A DNA stretch of 64,000 bases, from NCBI RefSeq assembly GCF_013836145.1, contig NZ_CP057483.1:2914001-2978000 (forward strand). Reading direction: 5' to 3'. This stretch comes from Citrobacter sp. RHB25-C09. Its GTDB lineage: Bacteria; Pseudomonadota; Gammaproteobacteria; Enterobacterales; Enterobacteriaceae. The position numbers and the translations under genes are program-made. How positions within the stretch are numbered: position 1 is the first letter of the stretch; every line of letters starts with the position of its first letter. The notes under the pieces are model-generated. The model was not told where the DNA came from, made no database searches, and saw only the letters and a list, made by a program, of their open reading frames with translations. Below are positions 1 through 9,145 of the stretch, piece by piece.

Positions 1-976
1 AACCGCCGATCACCAGCACCATAAAGGCCAGGATGAACATTCCACGCGACGGATCGGAGGCAAACGCATGTACCGACACCAGCACACCGGAGCGCACCAG
101 GAAGGTGCCGAGCAAACAAAGCGAAAACGCGCAGATGGAGAGCAGCAGCGTCCACGCCTTAAAGCTGGCGCGCTGTTCCGTTACCGCCAGTGAGTGCATC
201 AGAGCGGTTCCCACCAGCCACGGCATGAACGAGGCGTTCTCCACCGGGTCCCAGAACCACCAGCCGCCCCAGCCCAGTTCGTAATAGGCCCAGGCGGAAC
301 CGAGTACGATGCCCAGCGTCAGAAACACCCACGCCGCCAGCGTCCACGGACGTGAAAAGCGGGCAAAAGTGCTGTCCAGGCGACCGCTCATCAACGCGGC
401 AATGGCAAACGCAAAGGCCACCGAGAAACCCACGTAGCCCATATACAGTAACGGGGGATGGAAAATAAGACCGGGATCCTGAAGTAGCGGATTGAGATCG
501 CGGCCTTCAATCGGGAAGTCAGGCAGCGTGCGTGAAAACGGATTTGAGGTGAACAGAATGAACAGCAAAAAGCCAACGCTGACCATCCCCATCACCGCCA
601 GTACGCGGGCGACAATATCCAGCGGCATCCGCTGAGAAAATAGCGCAACGGCAAAGGTCCAGCCGCTCATCAGCAGGACCCACAGCAGCAGCGAGCCTTC
701 ATGCGCGCCCCAGGTCGCCGCGACGCGATACCAGACCGGCAGTTGCGTATTCGAATTGCTGGCGACATAGGTGACGGTGAAATCGTTCACCACGAAGGCA
801 TTGACCAGCACCATAAAGGCGCCCATCACCAGAATAAACAGCAGCCAGGCAAACGGTCTGGCCGACGCCATCATCCGAACGTCGCCACGCCCCACGCCCC
901 ACAGCGGATAGATGGAGAGCAGCAACGCTACGCCCAGCGCCAGGCATAACAACGCATTGCCAATTTCAGGCATCAT
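1..976 (-). CDS. ccmF: Cytochrome c maturation protein CcmF, N-terminal part (cut by window start)
   Basis: Large inner-membrane subunit of the cytochrome c haem lyase, which with CcmH attaches haem to apocytochromes in the periplasm. About 325 N-terminal codons are visible; the rest lies before base 1. The start MMPEIGNALL matches the family, and its ATG overlaps the ccmE stop (ATGATG at 976-971). The tryptophan-rich haem-handling motif WGGWWFWDPVENA is encoded at about 235-273. The sequence is strongly hydrophobic, as expected for a protein with many membrane helices. It is the last visible gene of nap-ccm; ccmG and ccmH would be expected before base 1. Confidence 0.96.
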   Translation of the reverse strand, partial: MMPEIGNALLCLALGVALLLSIYPLWGVGRGDVRMMASARPFAWLLFILVMGAFMVLVNAFVVNDFTVTYVASNSNTQLPVWYRVAATWGAHEGSLLLWVLLMSGWTFAVALFSQRMPLDIVARVLAVMGMVSVGFLLFILFTSNPFSRTLPDFPIEGRDLNPLLQDPGLIFHPPLLYMGYVGFSVAFAFAIAALMSGRLDSTFARFSRPWTLAAWVFLTLGIVLGSAWAYYELGWGGWWFWDPVENASFMPWLVGTALMHSLAVTEQRASFKAWTLLLSICAFSLCLLGTFLVRSGVLVSVHAFASDPSRGMFILAFMVLVIGG

Positions 977-1452
977 GATGCTTTATCCTTATAGACGCTT
1001 TCCGGACGGCGGTGGTTATCCTGCATCGCTTTTTCCACTTCCGGCGGGGTGTAGTTTTCATCATGTTTGGCGAGAACTTCTTTCGCCTGAATATGGTTTT
1101 TCTCACCCAGTTCGCCCTGTACTACCACACCCTGCCCTTCGCGGAACAGGTCTGGCAGAATGCCTTCGTAGGTCACATCCACCACACCTTCCGCATCATA
1201 GATGCTGAAAATGACCTTCAGCGACTGAGGATCGCGCTTCACGCTGCCGGGCATCACCATGCCGCCCACGCGCAATCGTTGCCCCACTTCCGGCATCTGC
1301 TGCGTCTCGCGTTTACCGTAGAGAATCTCTCCCGGCGTGTAGAACAGATCGATGTTAGCGCGCAGTGCATACAACACCAGCGTGATGGTCAGAGCCAGCC
1401 CCACCAGCACACCGCAGGCGATCCACAAACGGTTTCGACGACGAATATTCAT
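973..1452 (-). CDS. ccmE: Cytochrome c-type biogenesis protein CcmE, haem chaperone
   Basis: Periplasmic, membrane-anchored haem chaperone of system I cytochrome c maturation. It takes haem from CcmABCD through a covalent histidine bond and passes it to CcmF/H. The 159-residue protein has an N-terminal anchor helix (about residues 9-29), a small beta-barrel domain and the haem-binding LAKHDENY motif with His130 and Tyr134. Its start overlaps the ccmD stop by 4 bases and its stop overlaps the ccmF start, so translation is probably coupled along the operon. Confidence 0.97.
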   Translation of the reverse strand: MNIRRRNRLWIACGVLVGLALTITLVLYALRANIDLFYTPGEILYGKRETQQMPEVGQRLRVGGMVMPGSVKRDPQSLKVIFSIYDAEGVVDVTYEGILPDLFREGQGVVVQGELGEKNHIQAKEVLAKHDENYTPPEVEKAMQDNHRRPESVYKDKAS

Positions 1453-1661
1453 GCTGCCTCCTGCTGCGCCTGAGCCGCCTGCATCCGCGCCTCGCGTGCG
1501 CGCTGCTGAGCAACGTCACGCAAAATCGCCCGATGACGGGTTGCGGTATGAATAACCAGTATGCCCATTGGGATGACGCTCATCGCCACCGCCAGCCAGA
1601 CATAAAAGGCGTAACCGCCCATTGCAAAAAACTCGCTCCACGATGCAAATGCAGGGGTCAT
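1449..1661 (-). CDS. ccmD: Haem exporter protein CcmD
   Basis: Small membrane protein that helps release haem-loaded CcmE from the CcmABC complex. I start it at MTPAFASW (70 codons) and not at an upstream in-frame Met: this matches the usual length of about 69 residues and gives the ATGA overlap with the ccmC stop (1658-1661). One membrane helix (about residues 14-36) is followed by a basic, then Ala/Gln-rich cytoplasmic tail (REARMQAAQAQQEAA). Confidence 0.95.
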   Translation of the reverse strand: MTPAFASWSEFFAMGGYAFYVWLAVAMSVIPMGILVIHTATRHRAILRDVAQQRAREARMQAAQAQQEAA

Positions 1662-2395
1662 TGGCGGCCTCTTTTTATAATCAGTTCGCTCACCCACGGG
1701 CGGCGTTTTTCCATCATCAGAATCAGGTTACGCATGCGCATCAGCGTCAGCGTAATGAACATCAGCAGGTAGCCGATAATCGCCAGGCGCAGCGGTGTGC
1801 GCATCGCCGGGTCAATACTCTGTTGCATTCGGGTCGAGCCCTGATGCAGGGTGTTCCACCATTCAACTGAATAGTGGATGATTGGCAGGTTAACTACGCC
1901 AATCAGCACCAGAATACCCGCCGCACGCCCCGCCATTTTACGGTCATCAAAGGCATGCCAGAGGGCGATGGCACCGACATAGAGAAACAGCAGCACCAGT
2001 TCTGAGGTCAGACGTGCGTCCCATACCCACCAGGTTCCCCACATCGGTTTGCCCCATGCGGAGCCCGTCACCAGGGCGATGAACGTAAACACCGCACCCA
2101 CCGGCGCCATTGCCGCCAGGGCCAGGTTAGCCATTTTCATCTGCCAGACGAGGCCGATAAACGCCGCTACGGCCATTGAGGCATAAATCCCCATCGACCA
2201 GATTGCCGCCGGGACGTGCAGATAAATAATGCGATAGCTTTGCCCCTGCTGATAATCCGCTGGCGCAAAGCCAAACCCCCAGATCCAGCCCGTAGCCAGC
2301 ACGATGATACTGGCAGCAGCAAGCCACGGCACAAACCAGCCGCAGATCTGATAAAGCCGTGGGGGCATAGCCAGTTGATGAAGTGTTTTCCACAT
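1658..2395 (-). CDS. ccmC: Haem exporter/transfer protein CcmC
   Basis: Inner-membrane protein of 245 residues that loads haem onto CcmE. It has six predicted membrane helices and the WWD-type motif WGTWWVWDARLTSEL, which holds haem on the periplasmic side with flanking histidines. It belongs to the same superfamily as CcmF. The gap to ccmB (93 bases) is unusually wide for this operon because a REP element sits in it. Confidence 0.97.
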   Translation of the reverse strand: MWKTLHQLAMPPRLYQICGWFVPWLAAASIIVLATGWIWGFGFAPADYQQGQSYRIIYLHVPAAIWSMGIYASMAVAAFIGLVWQMKMANLALAAMAPVGAVFTFIALVTGSAWGKPMWGTWWVWDARLTSELVLLFLYVGAIALWHAFDDRKMAGRAAGILVLIGVVNLPIIHYSVEWWNTLHQGSTRMQQSIDPAMRTPLRLAIIGYLLMFITLTLMRMRNLILMMEKRRPWVSELIIKRGRQ

Positions 2396-2435
2396 AGTGA
2401 GTCACCAGACGTAAACAAACTGATTAGTTTTCATC

Positions 2436-2470
2436 GTGCCGGATGGCGGCTTACGCCTTATCCGGCCTAC
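2436..2470. repeat. REP element between ccmB and ccmC
   Basis: Palindromic unit beginning GTGCCGGATGGCGGC and ending TTATCCGGCCTAC, typical of enterobacterial REP/BIME sequences. It lies inside the nap-ccm operon, between the ccmB stop and the ccmC start. A stem-loop here could stabilise the upstream transcript or weaken expression of ccmC and later genes. Confidence 0.88.
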
Positions 2471-2488
2471 AAATACTCTGCACATGCT

Positions 2489-3148
2489 CTACTGCACGCT
2501 AATGCGTAATGCTGCCGCCGTCGCAAACGGGCTTAACGTGGCGCTCCCCGCCAGCAACGCGCCTAAAATCGCCAGGTATCCATCAACCGGGAGATGCATC
2601 GATGCCGCATCCATCGCGGCAGTAGCAAAAATTAATAACGGGATGGTTAACGGCAGCACCAGCACGCTCAGCAACACGCCGCCGCGCTTCAGTCCAACCG
2701 TCAGTCCTACCCCCGGCGCGCCGAGGAAACTCAGCGTCGGCGTGCCCAACAAGAGCGTCAGCGCCATAATTTTCCAGCCGTAGATGTCCATCCCCAGCAG
2801 TAGCGCCACCAGCGGGGAGAGAATCAACAGCGGAAGCCCGGTTACCATCCAGTGGGCCATGACCTTCGCTAACACCACCATCGGCAGTGGGATCGGCAGC
2901 AGCATCAGTTGCTCAAGACTGCCATCCTGCAAATCGTCACGAAACAGTCGCTCCAGCGCCAGCAGTGAAGACAGAAGTGCAGCAACCCAAATAATGCCCG
3001 GCGCGATGCGCGCCAGCAGTTGCGGTTCCGGCCCAATACTGAGCGGGAATAGAGTGATAACAATCAGAAAGAACCACAGCGGGTTGGCAATTTCCGCGCT
3101 ATGGCGAAAGGCAACCCGCAGTTCGAGACGAAAGATACGCCACATCAT
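2489..3148 (-). CDS. ccmB: Haem exporter membrane protein CcmB
   Basis: Membrane subunit of the CcmAB ABC transporter, whose ATPase drives release of haem-loaded CcmE. The 219-residue protein has about six hydrophobic segments and the family features ERLFRDDLQDGSLEQL and FLGAPGVGLTVGL. Its start overlaps the end of ccmA by 4 bases, consistent with tightly coupled synthesis of the two partners. Confidence 0.97.
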   Translation of the reverse strand: MMWRIFRLELRVAFRHSAEIANPLWFFLIVITLFPLSIGPEPQLLARIAPGIIWVAALLSSLLALERLFRDDLQDGSLEQLMLLPIPLPMVVLAKVMAHWMVTGLPLLILSPLVALLLGMDIYGWKIMALTLLLGTPTLSFLGAPGVGLTVGLKRGGVLLSVLVLPLTIPLLIFATAAMDAASMHLPVDGYLAILGALLAGSATLSPFATAAALRISVQ

Positions 3149-3774
3149 TGCCCTGCCCTCGCGTGGGTTAGCGCAATACGGCGTATGCGGTCAGTGTCGA
3201 CGTTCAGGGGTTGGTGGGTCGTGAGAATAACAATCCCACCCTGTTCGGTATGCTGCGCCATCCGCTGCGTCAGGCGTTCTACACCGTTCACATCAATGGC
3301 GGTAAAAGGTTCGTCAAGGATCCAGAGTGTGGCATGGGTGAGCCAAAGACGTGCCAGCGCGACACGACGCTGCTGCCCGGCAGAAAGTTGGTTGACCGGA
3401 ATGTCTTCATAACCCGCAAGGCCCGCCTGCACCAGTGCTTGCAGACACTGCGCGGTATCGCCGTCCTGGTGGAAAAAGCGCAGGTTCTCCAACGCCGTCA
3501 GCCGGGTTTTTATGCCCGGCTGATGTCCAATCCACAACAGATTTTGATGGTAGCTATCCCGCACATGGTGCAGCGGTTGCTCCTGCCAATAGACCTGCCC
3601 GCCGTCAGGGCGAGCAAGTCCGGTCAGCAACCGCAACAGGGTCGTTTTCCCCGCGCCGTTGCCCCCGGTGATTTGGATCCACTCCCCTGCGTCCGCCTGG
3701 AATGAGAGGTCGTTGAATAAGACACGCTCATCCCGCTCGCAGAGCAGCGCTCTGGCTTCAAGCATACTACCCAC
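3145..3774 (-). CDS. ccmA: Haem exporter ATP-binding protein CcmA
   Basis: ATPase subunit of the CcmABCD haem-release complex, 209 residues. Walker A is GGNGAGKTT (about residue 38), the ABC signature is LSAGQQRRVALA, and Walker B is LWILDEPFTAID. It lies 14 bases downstream of napC, linking nitrate reductase genes to the haem-attachment machinery that their c-type cytochromes NapB and NapC need. The annotated start MGSMLEA could also be the Met three codons later. Confidence 0.97.
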   Translation of the reverse strand: MGSMLEARALLCERDERVLFNDLSFQADAGEWIQITGGNGAGKTTLLRLLTGLARPDGGQVYWQEQPLHHVRDSYHQNLLWIGHQPGIKTRLTALENLRFFHQDGDTAQCLQALVQAGLAGYEDIPVNQLSAGQQRRVALARLWLTHATLWILDEPFTAIDVNGVERLTQRMAQHTEQGGIVILTTHQPLNVDTDRIRRIALTHARAGQ

Positions 3775-3788
3775 TCATTACCATCCCG

Positions 3789-4391
3789 TCAGAAACCCGG
3801 TTTGACTTCGCGCATATCAGGGAGTTTGTGCGCAATCCCTTTATGGCAGTCAATGCAGGTTTGCCCGTCTTTCACAGCCTGATCGTGCAGTTTGGCCGCG
3901 ACACCTTTCTGGGCGGTTAAATCCATAAACTCAAAGTTGTGACAGTTACGACACTCCTGAGAGTTGTTATCTTTCATCCGCCGCCACTCGTTTTGCGCCA
4001 TCGTCAGACGGTGCGCTTCAAATTTTTGCGGCGTATCGATCAGACCCAGCGCTTTGGCGTACAGCTCTTTGCTGGCTTTGATCTTACGGATCATTTTCGG
4101 TACGAATTCATGCGGTACGTGACAGTCCGGGCAGGTGGCACGCACGCCGCTACGGTTGTTGTAGTGCACCGTTTCCATATACTCCTGGTAAACTGTGTTA
4201 CGCATTTCGTGGCAGCTAATACAGAACTCTTCGGTGTTGGCCTTTTCCATCCCGGTGTTAAACCCACCCCAGAAAATAATTCCGCCAACGAACCCGATTA
4301 ACAGCAGCGTACCCAGCGCCAGGCGGCTGGGGCGACGCCACCATTGCCAGAGTCGCTTAATCCGGCCTGGTTTACGGTTAGTATTTTCCAT
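3789..4391 (-). CDS. napC: Tetrahaem c-type cytochrome NapC, quinol dehydrogenase
   Basis: Membrane-anchored quinol oxidase that passes electrons from menaquinol or ubiquinol to NapB and then NapA. The 200-residue protein has one N-terminal anchor helix (about residues 24-46) and four CXXCH haem sites: CISCH, CPDCH, CRNCH and CIDCH. It belongs to the NapC/NirT family. The ccm genes that mature it follow directly in the operon. Confidence 0.98.
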   Translation of the reverse strand: MENTNRKPGRIKRLWQWWRRPSRLALGTLLLIGFVGGIIFWGGFNTGMEKANTEEFCISCHEMRNTVYQEYMETVHYNNRSGVRATCPDCHVPHEFVPKMIRKIKASKELYAKALGLIDTPQKFEAHRLTMAQNEWRRMKDNNSQECRNCHNFEFMDLTAQKGVAAKLHDQAVKDGQTCIDCHKGIAHKLPDMREVKPGF

Positions 4392-4400
4392 AATGACCTC

Positions 4401-4850
4401 TTATTTCCCGTAACCTTTCGACGGAATAAAGCTATTGCCCACAATCGGCGCAGCGTCGGCCTGCGGCACGTGACACTGCAGGCAGAAGTAACGACGCGGC
4501 GCCACTTCGGCTAACACTTTGCCATCGCTGTCCATAAAGTGCGTCGGGCTGATGCGCGGCGCTCCGGTGGTGCGATAGCCCTCAACACCGTGACATTGCA
4601 GACAGCGGTTCGTGTTGGTGGTCACCTGATAGCCGTCCACGCTGTGTGGCACCATCGGCGGCTGGTTAACGTAGTTCAGCGGCATACGCTCCTGCTCTTT
4701 CGGCATGCGAACAGCCCCTTCCTGGGTACCTGAGACTTCCGGCGACTTGCTGAGATCCACTCCATTTGCTGCCCAAACCGCACCACTTACCACCAGCGCA
4801 AGCAGAGCCGTCCACTGACACAGCGCTTTTTTCAGGTCATGGCTTTTCAT
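4401..4850 (-). CDS. napB: Dihaem cytochrome c NapB, small subunit of periplasmic nitrate reductase
   Basis: Periplasmic electron-transfer subunit that partners NapA. The start MKSHDLKKAL is chosen over an upstream Met: it gives the usual 149 residues and an ATGA overlap with napH. A Sec signal peptide ends near AVWAANG (about residue 28). Two haem sites are visible, CLQCHGVEG and CLQCHVPQ. Confidence 0.98.
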   Translation of the reverse strand: MKSHDLKKALCQWTALLALVVSGAVWAANGVDLSKSPEVSGTQEGAVRMPKEQERMPLNYVNQPPMVPHSVDGYQVTTNTNRCLQCHGVEGYRTTGAPRISPTHFMDSDGKVLAEVAPRRYFCLQCHVPQADAAPIVGNSFIPSKGYGK

Positions 4851-5710
4851 TGTTTCGCTCCCGAACTCCATCGTGTAGTTATTGTAAATACATCCTCAGA
4901 ACAGACGTCCACGCAGCGACCGCAGGTCATACAGTCGCGGTGAGTAACCTGCACCGGGCTTTGCTCATCCAGCACCGGGGCACGTAGTACATGCGGTTCC
5001 GGGCAAACATGAAAACAGTCCATACAGCGGTTACATTTCTGTCGATCTGTTGCCGCAACGGTTAACGCGCCTTTGCTACCCAGCACGCCGTACAGTGCAC
5101 CTAAAGGACAAAGATGCCCGCACCAGCCGTGTTCAACGACCAGTAAATCAAATAAAAACAGAGCGATAATCAGCAGTGCGCCACTACCGAACCCCATCAC
5201 CAGGCTACGCCCAAGCAGTGAAACGGGGTTAATCCATTCCCACAGCAGCGTTCCGGTGAGGGCTGAACCGACCAGCACCACAACCAGCAGCACGTAACGT
5301 ATATGACGTGGGATAGTCGCGGACTGATTCAGGTCAAACCTTCTGCGTAACCAGGCCGCAAAATCGGTAACCGGGTTCAGCGGACAAACCCAACCGCAAA
5401 ATAATCGCTTTCCTGCCAGCGCGTACAACAGCGTAATAATGACCGCGCCGGTCAACCCAACCGCAGCGGGCAGATGACCGCTCGCCAGGCTTTGGAGCGT
5501 GATGAGCGGATCGGTAAACGGAACGGTATCCAGCAGCAGGCTGCTGCTGTAGTTTCCGTGCAGGATCCAGACGCCAAGCCAGGGCCCGCTGAGAAACATC
5601 CCCAGCACAATAAGCTGGCTGAAACGGCGGAACATCAGCCAGCGGTGGCTGCGCCACCAGCCTTTTTTTGCCTGCGCTTCGCGCCCGGCATCACGTTTAC
5701 GATTTGCCAT
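4847..5710 (-). CDS. napH: Quinol dehydrogenase membrane component NapH
   Basis: Membrane iron-sulphur protein of 287 residues that with NapG gives a second, ubiquinol-linked electron route into NapC/NapB. It has four predicted membrane helices, the cytoplasmic CGWVCPLNPV motifs, and two C-terminal 4Fe-4S sites (CNRCMDCFHVCPEP and CMTCGRCVDVCSED). Its start overlaps the end of napG by 14 bases. Confidence 0.97.
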   Translation of the reverse strand: MANRKRDAGREAQAKKGWWRSHRWLMFRRFSQLIVLGMFLSGPWLGVWILHGNYSSSLLLDTVPFTDPLITLQSLASGHLPAAVGLTGAVIITLLYALAGKRLFCGWVCPLNPVTDFAAWLRRRFDLNQSATIPRHIRYVLLVVVLVGSALTGTLLWEWINPVSLLGRSLVMGFGSGALLIIALFLFDLLVVEHGWCGHLCPLGALYGVLGSKGALTVAATDRQKCNRCMDCFHVCPEPHVLRAPVLDEQSPVQVTHRDCMTCGRCVDVCSEDVFTITTRWSSGAKQ

Positions 5711-6392
5711 CGTTCCCCTCCAGCCAACCGAAGCGGTAATGGTGGCCCAACTCCCCTTTTGCCAACGACAGCGGCAATACTTTTATTGCCGGTTGTTCCA
5801 GCACACAGACTTTTTCGCATTTACCGCAGCCGGTACAGGCGTCGCTGTGAACGGTAGGAAGAAATCGCGCATGTTTACCGGTGCGCATATTGCGATCCAG
5901 TTCCAGCGTGATGGCCTCATCGATTTTCGGGCATTCGCGATAACAAACGTCACAGCGTAATCCCTGGAAGTTCAGGCAGTTTTCCTGATCGAGCAGAACC
6001 GCCAGCCCCATCCGTGAGTCATCGATGGATTCGATATCTTTATCCAACGCGCCGCTAGGGCAGACTTTGGCGCACGGAATGTCTTCACACATTTCGCACG
6101 GGATATCGCGGGCGACAAAATAAGGCGTCCCCGCCGCCAGCCCGGAAGCCAGCGTCGCCAGTTTTAACGTGTCATACGGACATGCCTGAACGCACTGCCC
6201 GCAACGCACACAGGCGCTGGCAAAGGCGTTCTCGTTCAACGCTCCTGGTGGGCGCAACCGCACGCCCGTTGCGCGTGCGGTTTGCTGCTGTAACCCCAGC
6301 GCCACGCCAACGGCAGCCAGCCCGCCTGCTGTGCGAATAACATCGCGCAGAAAGCGGCGGCGGCCATTTTGGGGTTTCGCTGACCGGGACAT
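5697..6392 (-). CDS. napG: Ferredoxin-type protein NapG
   Basis: Periplasmic-side iron-sulphur protein of 231 residues with a twin-arginine signal (RRRFLRDVIR then a hydrophobic stretch). It carries four 4Fe-4S cysteine clusters, including CVRCGQCVQACPYD, CEMCEDIPCAKVCP and CTGCGKCEKVCV. It works with NapH in quinol oxidation. It begins 6 bases after the napA stop. Confidence 0.97.
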   Translation of the reverse strand: MSRSAKPQNGRRRFLRDVIRTAGGLAAVGVALGLQQQTARATGVRLRPPGALNENAFASACVRCGQCVQACPYDTLKLATLASGLAAGTPYFVARDIPCEMCEDIPCAKVCPSGALDKDIESIDDSRMGLAVLLDQENCLNFQGLRCDVCYRECPKIDEAITLELDRNMRTGKHARFLPTVHSDACTGCGKCEKVCVLEQPAIKVLPLSLAKGELGHHYRFGWLEGNDGKS

Positions 6393-6398
6393 GATCCG

Positions 6399-8885
6399 TT
6401 ACACCTTCGCCAGTTTCACAGCGCACTTCTTGAAATCCGTCTCTTTAGAGAGCGGATCCGTTGCATCCAGCGTCAGGTTGTTGACTAACTGTGCAGCGTC
6501 GAAGAACGGCATGTAAACCAGCCCCTGTGGCGGACGGTTACGTCCACGGGTTTCGACAATCGAAATCACTTCACCCCGGCGCGATACCACTTTCACTTTA
6601 TCGCCACGGCGCAAATCGCGTTTTTTCGCATCCAGCGGATGGATAAACAGAACCGCTTCCGGGAATGCGCGGTGCAGTTCAGGCACGCGGCGGGTCATAC
6701 TGCCGGTGTGCCAGTGTTCCAGCACGCGTCCGGTAGAAAGCCACAGGTCGTACTCAGCATCCGGCGCTTCTGCCGCCGGCTCAAACGGCAGCGCGAAGAT
6801 AACCGCTTTTCCGTCTGGTTTACCGTAGAACTTGTAGCCTTCACCCGCTTTCACATACGGGTCATTGCCTTCGCTGTAACGCCACAGGGTTTCTTTACCG
6901 TCAACCACCGGCCAGCGCAGACCGCGCGCCTTGTGATAGTCATCGAACGGGGCCAGATCGTGACCATGACCGCGACCAAACCAGGCGTATTCTTCAAACA
7001 GCCCTTTTTGCAGATAGAAGCCCAGCTCGCGGGACTCATCATTGAGCTGATCGTCTTTCAGCTCGGTCACCGGGAATTTGGTCACCGCAGGGGTGGCGAA
7101 CAGCACGTCGTACAGCGTTTTACCACGCAGTTCAGGTTTCTTCGCCAACAGTTCTTCCGGCCAGACCTCTTCCGTTTTGAAACGACGGGCAAACTGCACC
7201 AACTGCCACAGGTCTGACTTCGCTTCACCTGGCGCTTTAATCTGCTGACGCCAGAACTGGGTACGACGCTCAGCGTTGCCGTAAGCCCCTTCTTTTTCTA
7301 CCCACATCGCGGTTGGCAGGATCAGGTCCGCAGCCAGCGCGCTGACGGTCGGATACGGGTCAGAGACAATGATAAAGTTGCGCGGATCGCGCCAGCCCGG
7401 CATACGCTCTTCGTTGATGTTCGGACCTGCCTGCATGTTGTTGGTACACATCGTCCAGTAGACGTTCAGCTTGCCGTCTTTCAGCGCGCGGTCCTGCGCG
7501 ACAGCATGCAGACCGATTTTCGGCGGAATGGTGCCTGCCGGAATATTCCAGTGCTTCTCACAGATATCGCGGTGTTTTTCGTTGGTAACTACCATGTCCG
7601 CAGGCAGACGGTGGGAGAAGGTGCCCACTTCACGCGCGGTACCGCAAGCGGAAGGCTGACCGGTCAGAGAGAACGGTCCGCAGCCCGGCTGGGCGATTTT
7701 GCCCGTCAGCAGGTGAATGTTGTAGACCAGGTTGTTGGCCCACACGCCGCGTGTATGCTGGTTGAAGCCCATCGTCCAGTAAGAGATAACGCGTTTTTTC
7801 GGATCGGCATACAGCTTCGCCAGCGCTTCCAACTGGTCTTCTGGCACACCGGACATTTCGGCGGTTTTTTCGAGCGTGTACTCGGCAACGAACGCTTTGT
7901 AGTCCTCAAAGCTCATCGGCTCGGAGGCGTCGGAACCTGGGTTTTTCGCCGCTTTTTCCAGCGGATGCGTCGGACGCAGGCCGTAGCCGATATCCGTAAC
8001 CCCTTTACGCACGTTAACGTGCTTGCTAAAGAAGTCCTGGTTAATCGCGTTGTTCTGAATGATGTAGTTGGCGATGTAGTTAAGGATCACCAGGTCGGTC
8101 TGCGGCGTGAATACCATGCCGTTGTCCGCCAGCTCGAAGCTACGGTGCTGGAAAGTGGACAGAACAGAGACGTTAACATTCGAGTCGGACAGGCGGCGGT
8201 TAGTAATGCGCGACCAGAGGATCGGGTGCATTTCCGCCATGTTGGCGCCCCAGAGCACAAACGCATCGGCCTGCTCGATATCATCGTAACAGCCCATCGG
8301 TTCGTCCATACCGAAGGTACGCATAAAACCAACCACCGCTGACGCCATACAGTGACGCGCGTTGGGGTCGATGTTGTTCGAGCGGAAACCGGCTTTAAAC
8401 AGCTTAGCAGCGGCATAACCTTCCCAGATCGTCCACTGACCAGAACCAAACATACCGATGGATTCCGGACCTTTTTCTTTCAGTGCGGTTTTGAATTTCT
8501 CTTCCATCACGTCGAAAGCTTGATCCCAGCTGATCGGGGTAAATTCGCCGTCTTTACTGTACTTACCGTCTCGCATACGCAGCAGCGGCTGCGTTAAGCG
8601 GTCATCACCGTACATGATTTTGGGCAGGAAGTAGCCCTTGATGCAGTTCAAACCACGGTTGACCGGAGCATCGGGATCGCCCTGGCAGGCGACGATACGC
8701 CCCTGTTGCGTTCCCACCAGCACACCACAGCCCGTCCCGCAAAAACGACACGGAGCTTTATCCCACTTAATGGCTTCCTGCTGACCCACAACTGCACGGG
8801 CCACGCCCGGCACGCTTAGCCCGGCAGCCGCCGCAGCGGCCGCAACGGCGTTAGCTTTCATAAAGCTACGACGACTGAGTTTCAT
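6399..8885 (-). CDS. napA: Periplasmic nitrate reductase catalytic subunit NapA
   Basis: Mo-bis-MGD enzyme that reduces nitrate to nitrite in the periplasm with electrons from NapB. The 828-residue protein has a twin-arginine leader (SRRSFMKA), a 4Fe-4S site built from Cys46, Cys49, Cys53 and Cys81 (CRFCGTGC ... LNCIKG), and the Mo-ligand Cys in DPNARHCMAS (about residue 179). Length and motifs match the E. coli enzyme. Its start overlaps the end of napD, the chaperone that binds its leader. Confidence 0.99.
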   Translation of the reverse strand: MKLSRRSFMKANAVAAAAAAAGLSVPGVARAVVGQQEAIKWDKAPCRFCGTGCGVLVGTQQGRIVACQGDPDAPVNRGLNCIKGYFLPKIMYGDDRLTQPLLRMRDGKYSKDGEFTPISWDQAFDVMEEKFKTALKEKGPESIGMFGSGQWTIWEGYAAAKLFKAGFRSNNIDPNARHCMASAVVGFMRTFGMDEPMGCYDDIEQADAFVLWGANMAEMHPILWSRITNRRLSDSNVNVSVLSTFQHRSFELADNGMVFTPQTDLVILNYIANYIIQNNAINQDFFSKHVNVRKGVTDIGYGLRPTHPLEKAAKNPGSDASEPMSFEDYKAFVAEYTLEKTAEMSGVPEDQLEALAKLYADPKKRVISYWTMGFNQHTRGVWANNLVYNIHLLTGKIAQPGCGPFSLTGQPSACGTAREVGTFSHRLPADMVVTNEKHRDICEKHWNIPAGTIPPKIGLHAVAQDRALKDGKLNVYWTMCTNNMQAGPNINEERMPGWRDPRNFIIVSDPYPTVSALAADLILPTAMWVEKEGAYGNAERRTQFWRQQIKAPGEAKSDLWQLVQFARRFKTEEVWPEELLAKKPELRGKTLYDVLFATPAVTKFPVTELKDDQLNDESRELGFYLQKGLFEEYAWFGRGHGHDLAPFDDYHKARGLRWPVVDGKETLWRYSEGNDPYVKAGEGYKFYGKPDGKAVIFALPFEPAAEAPDAEYDLWLSTGRVLEHWHTGSMTRRVPELHRAFPEAVLFIHPLDAKKRDLRRGDKVKVVSRRGEVISIVETRGRNRPPQGLVYMPFFDAAQLVNNLTLDATDPLSKETDFKKCAVKLAKV

Positions 8886-9145
8886 GGTGTTTCCTCACCT
8901 TGCTCATCCTGCTGGTGATATACCAGCGACACCGCCAGCACGCCCGCAACGTTGCGTACCGACTCAATTGTTTGCATCAGCGTTTCGCTGTGTTCTGCTT
9001 CTACCACCACAATCAACTGACCGCTTTCCTTGTCGCTTACGGCAACTTCACAGCCGGGGAATTCGCTCAATTGCGTGCTGATATCCTGTAAGTGTTCGCT
9101 TTTTGCCTGAACAATCAGGCTGCAAACTTGCCAGTTAGTGTGCAT
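8882..9145 (-). CDS. napD: Chaperone NapD for NapA maturation
   Basis: Cytoplasmic chaperone that binds the NapA twin-arginine leader and delays export until the cofactor is loaded. The start MHTNWQVCSL gives 87 residues, the family length; an upstream Met would add 18 residues lying within napF. It overlaps napF by 11 bases and napA by 4. Confidence 0.96.
   Translation of the reverse strand: MHTNWQVCSLIVQAKSEHLQDISTQLSEFPGCEVAVSDKESGQLIVVVEAEHSETLMQTIESVRNVAGVLAVSLVYHQQDEQGEETP

Noticed and set aside
7506..8342. 278-codon open frame opposite napA
   Set aside because: Antisense shadow of napA with no family resemblance.
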